A DNA stretch of 7,607 nt, taken from positions 15,555 through 23,161 of the forward strand of contig DCUA01000093.1 in the NCBI GenBank assembly GCA_002329675.1, read 5' to 3'. The DNA comes from Firmicutes bacterium UBA1426 (GTDB lineage: Bacteria; Bacillota; Clostridia; Peptostreptococcales; Anaerovoracaceae). Positions 5,277-7,607 of the stretch are shown piece after piece (the first letter of the stretch is position 1; each line of letters begins with the position of its first letter). Under the pieces are notes generated by a model that had not been told where the DNA came from, made no database searches, and saw only the letters and a program-made list of their open reading frames with translations. Made by a program: the position numbers and the translations under genes.

Positions 5277-6919
5277 TGAATAAGAAATTTATTGGTGCAG
5301 ACGCACTCATGCGCAGGGCGATGTTGAAGGGATGCGGTTTTGGCGATGAAGACATCCGTCATAAACCCCACATCGGCATCGTCAATACTTACAACGAGGG
5401 TGCACCCGGCCACACGCACCTGAAAAAATATGTGGAAGTGATTAAGCAAGGCGTGTGGGCAGCAGGGGGAGTTCCCTTTGAATTTGGAGCTCCGTCTACT
5501 TGCGGAGACATGATCGTTGGTGAAGAGGAGCTGAAATTCGAATTAGCAGGCAGAGATGCCGTCGCGATGGGTATCGAATACGTATCTACTGTACATCAGT
5601 TTGACGGGTTGATCCTGCTCGCAAGCTGTGACAACATTATTCCCGGCGTTTGCCTGGGAGCTGTTCGAATGAATCTCCCTGCAATCATATTTACCGGAGG
5701 GCCAATGCTGCCTATTGAGCATAAGGGAGTTGATCTGTTGCCCTGCGATGTGGCTCCGATGACAATAGGCAAGGACCCGGATTCTCCTGAGGTGATGGAG
5801 GTTGAAAACGCCGCATGTATGTGCCCCGGTGCATGCGCCAGCATGGGTACTGCCAACAGCATGCAGATCATGATGGAAGTACTGGGTATCACACCACCCC
5901 ATACCGCCACCATCCCCGCTGTCTATGCGGATAAGCTGAGAGCAGCAAGAAGAGCAGGCAAGCGGATCGTGGAGATGGTTTCCGAAAATCTCCGTCTCAG
6001 CGATATTCTCACCAGAGAAGCTTTCTTGAATGCGGTGACGACTGATATCGCCATGGGTGGATCCACGAATGTAATACTGCATCTGATCATGCTGGCAAGG
6101 GAGATGGGAGTGGAACTCACCATCGATGACTTTGAGAGAATAGGGAAAGAAGTTCCCTGCATCTGCGGAGTCAAACCTTCCGGAAATTACAGCATTGTTG
6201 ATTTCCACAATGCCGGTGGTGTACCGGCCATGATGAAGGAACTGGCGCCTCTTCTTAACCTGGACGCGAAGTGCGTAACAGGAGAAACTATGAAAGAGGT
6301 GATCGAAAAGGCAAGAAACCTGAATCCGGACATCATCAGAAGCCTGGACAATCCCATCAATAAAGACGGTGGGCTGACGATCCTGAGAGGGAATCTGGCA
6401 CCCGGAAGTGCGATCATACGGTCCTCATCCGTTCCGGAAAATATGAAAAAGTTCTCAGGCCCGGCCAGGATCTTCCACAGAGACCAGGATGGCGTGGCTG
6501 CAGTTATGGAAGGAAAGATCAAGCCCGGTGATGTGATGGTTATCCGCTATGAAGGACCAAAAGGCGCACCCGGTATGAAAGAGATCATGCTGACTACGGA
6601 CGCTCTTGTGGCTCGCGGGCTGGACTCCTCTGTAGGACTTGTAACGGACGGCAGATTTTCCGGGTTTAACCATGGACCCATTGTCGGCCATGTGACCCCG
6701 GAAGCCTATGAAGGCGGTCCTCTTGCCCTTGTGGAAGAGGGAGACATCATCTCAGTGGACATCAGAGAAGCTACACTGACACTTCATATCAGCGATGCGG
6801 AGATGGCAGAAAGAAGATCCAGATGGGTCAAGCCGGAACCGAAGATCAAGAAGGGCATGATGCATATTTATGCTCAACTCTGCAGATCTGCAGAAGAGGG
6901 TGCAGGTATAACAATCTGA
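5276..6919 (+). CDS. Divergent IlvD/Edd-family dehydratase (hydroxy-acid dehydratase-like)
   Basis: A 547-aa member of the Fe-S dehydratase family of dihydroxy-acid, sugar-acid and 6-phosphogluconate dehydratases, which remove water from a hydroxy acid to give a 2-oxo acid. Family marks in order: GIVNTYNEGAPGHTHL (34-49), AGGVPFEFG (63-71), SCDNIIPG (117-124), TGGPM (140-144), GACASMGTANSM (185-196), GGSTNVILH (261-269) and VTDGRFSGFNHG (456-467), with Ser462 as the expected catalytic serine, then VTPEAYEGGP (473-482). Two key positions differ from characterised members: Gly45 replaces the first cluster cysteine (normally PC), and Asn120 replaces the Lys of CDK that is carbamylated to bind Mg. 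Cys118 and Cys187 are kept; Cys76, Cys181 and Cys183 are extra. The start shares one base with the preceding stop and has GAGGGA at 5262-5267. Location beside TRAP and racemase genes, away from other isoleucine/valine genes, argues for a catabolic role rather than biosynthetic IlvD. Confidence 0.9.
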   Translation: MNKKFIGADALMRRAMLKGCGFGDEDIRHKPHIGIVNTYNEGAPGHTHLKKYVEVIKQGVWAAGGVPFEFGAPSTCGDMIVGEEELKFELAGRDAVAMGIEYVSTVHQFDGLILLASCDNIIPGVCLGAVRMNLPAIIFTGGPMLPIEHKGVDLLPCDVAPMTIGKDPDSPEVMEVENAACMCPGACASMGTANSMQIMMEVLGITPPHTATIPAVYADKLRAARRAGKRIVEMVSENLRLSDILTREAFLNAVTTDIAMGGSTNVILHLIMLAREMGVELTIDDFERIGKEVPCICGVKPSGNYSIVDFHNAGGVPAMMKELAPLLNLDAKCVTGETMKEVIEKARNLNPDIIRSLDNPINKDGGLTILRGNLAPGSAIIRSSSVPENMKKFSGPARIFHRDQDGVAAVMEGKIKPGDVMVIRYEGPKGAPGMKEIMLTTDALVARGLDSSVGLVTDGRFSGFNHGPIVGHVTPEAYEGGPLALVEEGDIISVDIREATLTLHISDAEMAERRSRWVKPEPKIKKGMMHIYAQLCRSAEEGAGITI

Positions 6920-7607
6920 TGATGAATTTTCCGGAAAAACTAAAGGGTTATCTACTGGTAGCCCTCAGCGGGACCCTGTGGGGTACGGGCTTTTTATACA
7001 TTCAATATATTTTGGATCATGGCCTGAAATCCCAGGATCTCGTCTCATGGAAAATGATCGTAGGCTTTGTGACGTTATTCCTGTGCGCTTTCTTCAAAGA
7101 CAGGCAGTTGCTCCGAATAGACAGAAAAGGATTCCTGTACCTGGTTTTCATGGCTATCGTATGTCACATCCTGTACAATCTGGCCATGTATGCTGCCATT
7201 GAGCGTACCAATATTGCTACGACAGTATCATTGATGTATACGGCTCCTGTGTTCGTTCTCCTGATCGCGCGTGTTGCCTTTAAGGAGAGACTGACAGGAA
7301 TCAAGATCATCGCTGTAATTATCTGCGTAGTGGGGGCATTCCTTACGTCTACCGGAGGCTCTCTGGCGGTGCTGGATACAGATGTTATCGGCATAATACT
7401 CGGCTTATTTACCGGATTGTGCTATGCGATCATGAATCTGCTGAGCAAGAAACTTCTCAAGACTTATAAGCAGCTTACGATTCTGATCTATACCTTTGGG
7501 ATCGCCTTTATACTGTCCCTTTCCTTTTCCAACCCTCTTGCCGCATTCCAGCTGGAATTCGACATCTGGTTCTGGATAAACATATTACTGCTTGGAACAG
7601 TGCCAAC
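6919..7607 (+). CDS. EamA/DMT-superfamily permease, 3' end beyond the window
   Basis: An open frame runs from ATG 6919 to the right edge without a stop (229 complete codons; full family members are about 290-310 aa, with ten membrane segments in two EamA halves). The first half spans about residues 10-143, with SGTLWGTGF (17-25), TTVSLMYTAPVFVLL (101-115) and KERLTGIK (122-129). The second half begins near 156 (IGIILGLFTGLCYAIMNLLS, 157-176). About seven hydrophobic segments are visible. The ATG shares one base with the TGA of the dehydratase gene (6917-6919); a second ATG at 6922 is equally possible. No strong ribosome binding site is present (AAGAGGG at 6894-6900 is too far), so translation probably depends on coupling. 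Members export amino acids, metabolites or drugs, or import them; here product efflux or substrate uptake is inferred. Confidence 0.88.
   Translation, partial: MMNFPEKLKGYLLVALSGTLWGTGFLYIQYILDHGLKSQDLVSWKMIVGFVTLFLCAFFKDRQLLRIDRKGFLYLVFMAIVCHILYNLAMYAAIERTNIATTVSLMYTAPVFVLLIARVAFKERLTGIKIIAVIICVVGAFLTSTGGSLAVLDTDVIGIILGLFTGLCYAIMNLLSKKLLKTYKQLTILIYTFGIAFILSLSFSNPLAAFQLEFDIWFWINILLLGTVP

Noticed and set aside
5543..6208. 221-codon open frame on the - strand inside the dehydratase gene
   Set aside because: Shadow of a gene with firm family motifs; the translation is rich in His, Cys and Ser with no domain pattern.
5276..6919. Assignment as biosynthetic ilvD
   Set aside because: Key cluster and metal residues differ (Gly45, Asn120) and no isoleucine/valine biosynthesis genes are adjacent.
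6978..7394. Open frames at 6978-7202 (+) and 7164-7394 (-)
   Set aside because: Both overlap the EamA permease frame from 6919, which has clear membrane segments and motifs and stays open to the edge.
1..7607. CRISPR arrays, tRNA/rRNA genes, insertion sequences or phage genes
   Set aside because: No regularly spaced repeats, transposase-like protein, terminal repeats or RNA-gene signatures were seen on either strand.

Overview
The window is a compact, one-directional (+ strand) catabolic and transport cluster of seven genes, the last running off the right edge. The organism looks like an anaerobic, Gram-positive-type bacterium, most probably Clostridia (Bacillota). The reasons are AGGAGG-type ribosome binding sites in front of most free-standing genes, a TRAP binding protein with a lipobox (lipid-anchored binding proteins are typical of cells without an outer membrane), mid-range GC and many AGA arginine codons. 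This assignment is inference; no rRNA or other marker gene is present. Synergistota-like anaerobes, which also carry many TRAP and M20 genes, remain possible.

Layout: 1-93 is the tail of the upstream sequence plus the leader of the first gene. 94-1284 encodes an M20D-type amidohydrolase/aminoacylase-like metallopeptidase. 1285-1444 is an AT-rich gap with a G7 run and a palindromic operator-like site, the likeliest place for regulation. 1445-4426 encodes a complete three-part TRAP transporter in the order small permease (DctQ), large permease (DctM), lipoprotein solute receptor (DctP). 4427-4547 holds a strong hairpin (14 bp perfect, extendable to 18 bp) without a U-tract. 4548-5276 is an Asp/Glu-racemase-superfamily protein, 5276-6919 a divergent IlvD/Edd-family dehydratase, and 6919-7607 (partial) an EamA/DMT-type permease. 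The last three genes touch one another by single-base stop/start overlaps and are almost certainly translationally coupled.

How the genes may work together: the TRAP system would import an organic acid or N-acylated amino-acid-like anion, using the conserved carboxylate-binding arginine in DctP. The M20 enzyme could cleave an amide bond, the racemase-like protein could act at an alpha carbon, and the dehydratase could remove water from a hydroxy-acid intermediate to give a 2-oxo acid. The EamA protein could export a product or a surplus amino acid. The substrate cannot be read from the sequence.

The most notable point is the dehydratase. It keeps the IlvD/Edd fold signatures, but lacks one of the usual three cluster cysteines (Gly45) and has Asn120 where the family carries the lysine that is carbamylated to bind magnesium. 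It should therefore not be annotated as the branched-chain-amino-acid enzyme IlvD without further evidence, and it may define a chemically different subgroup.
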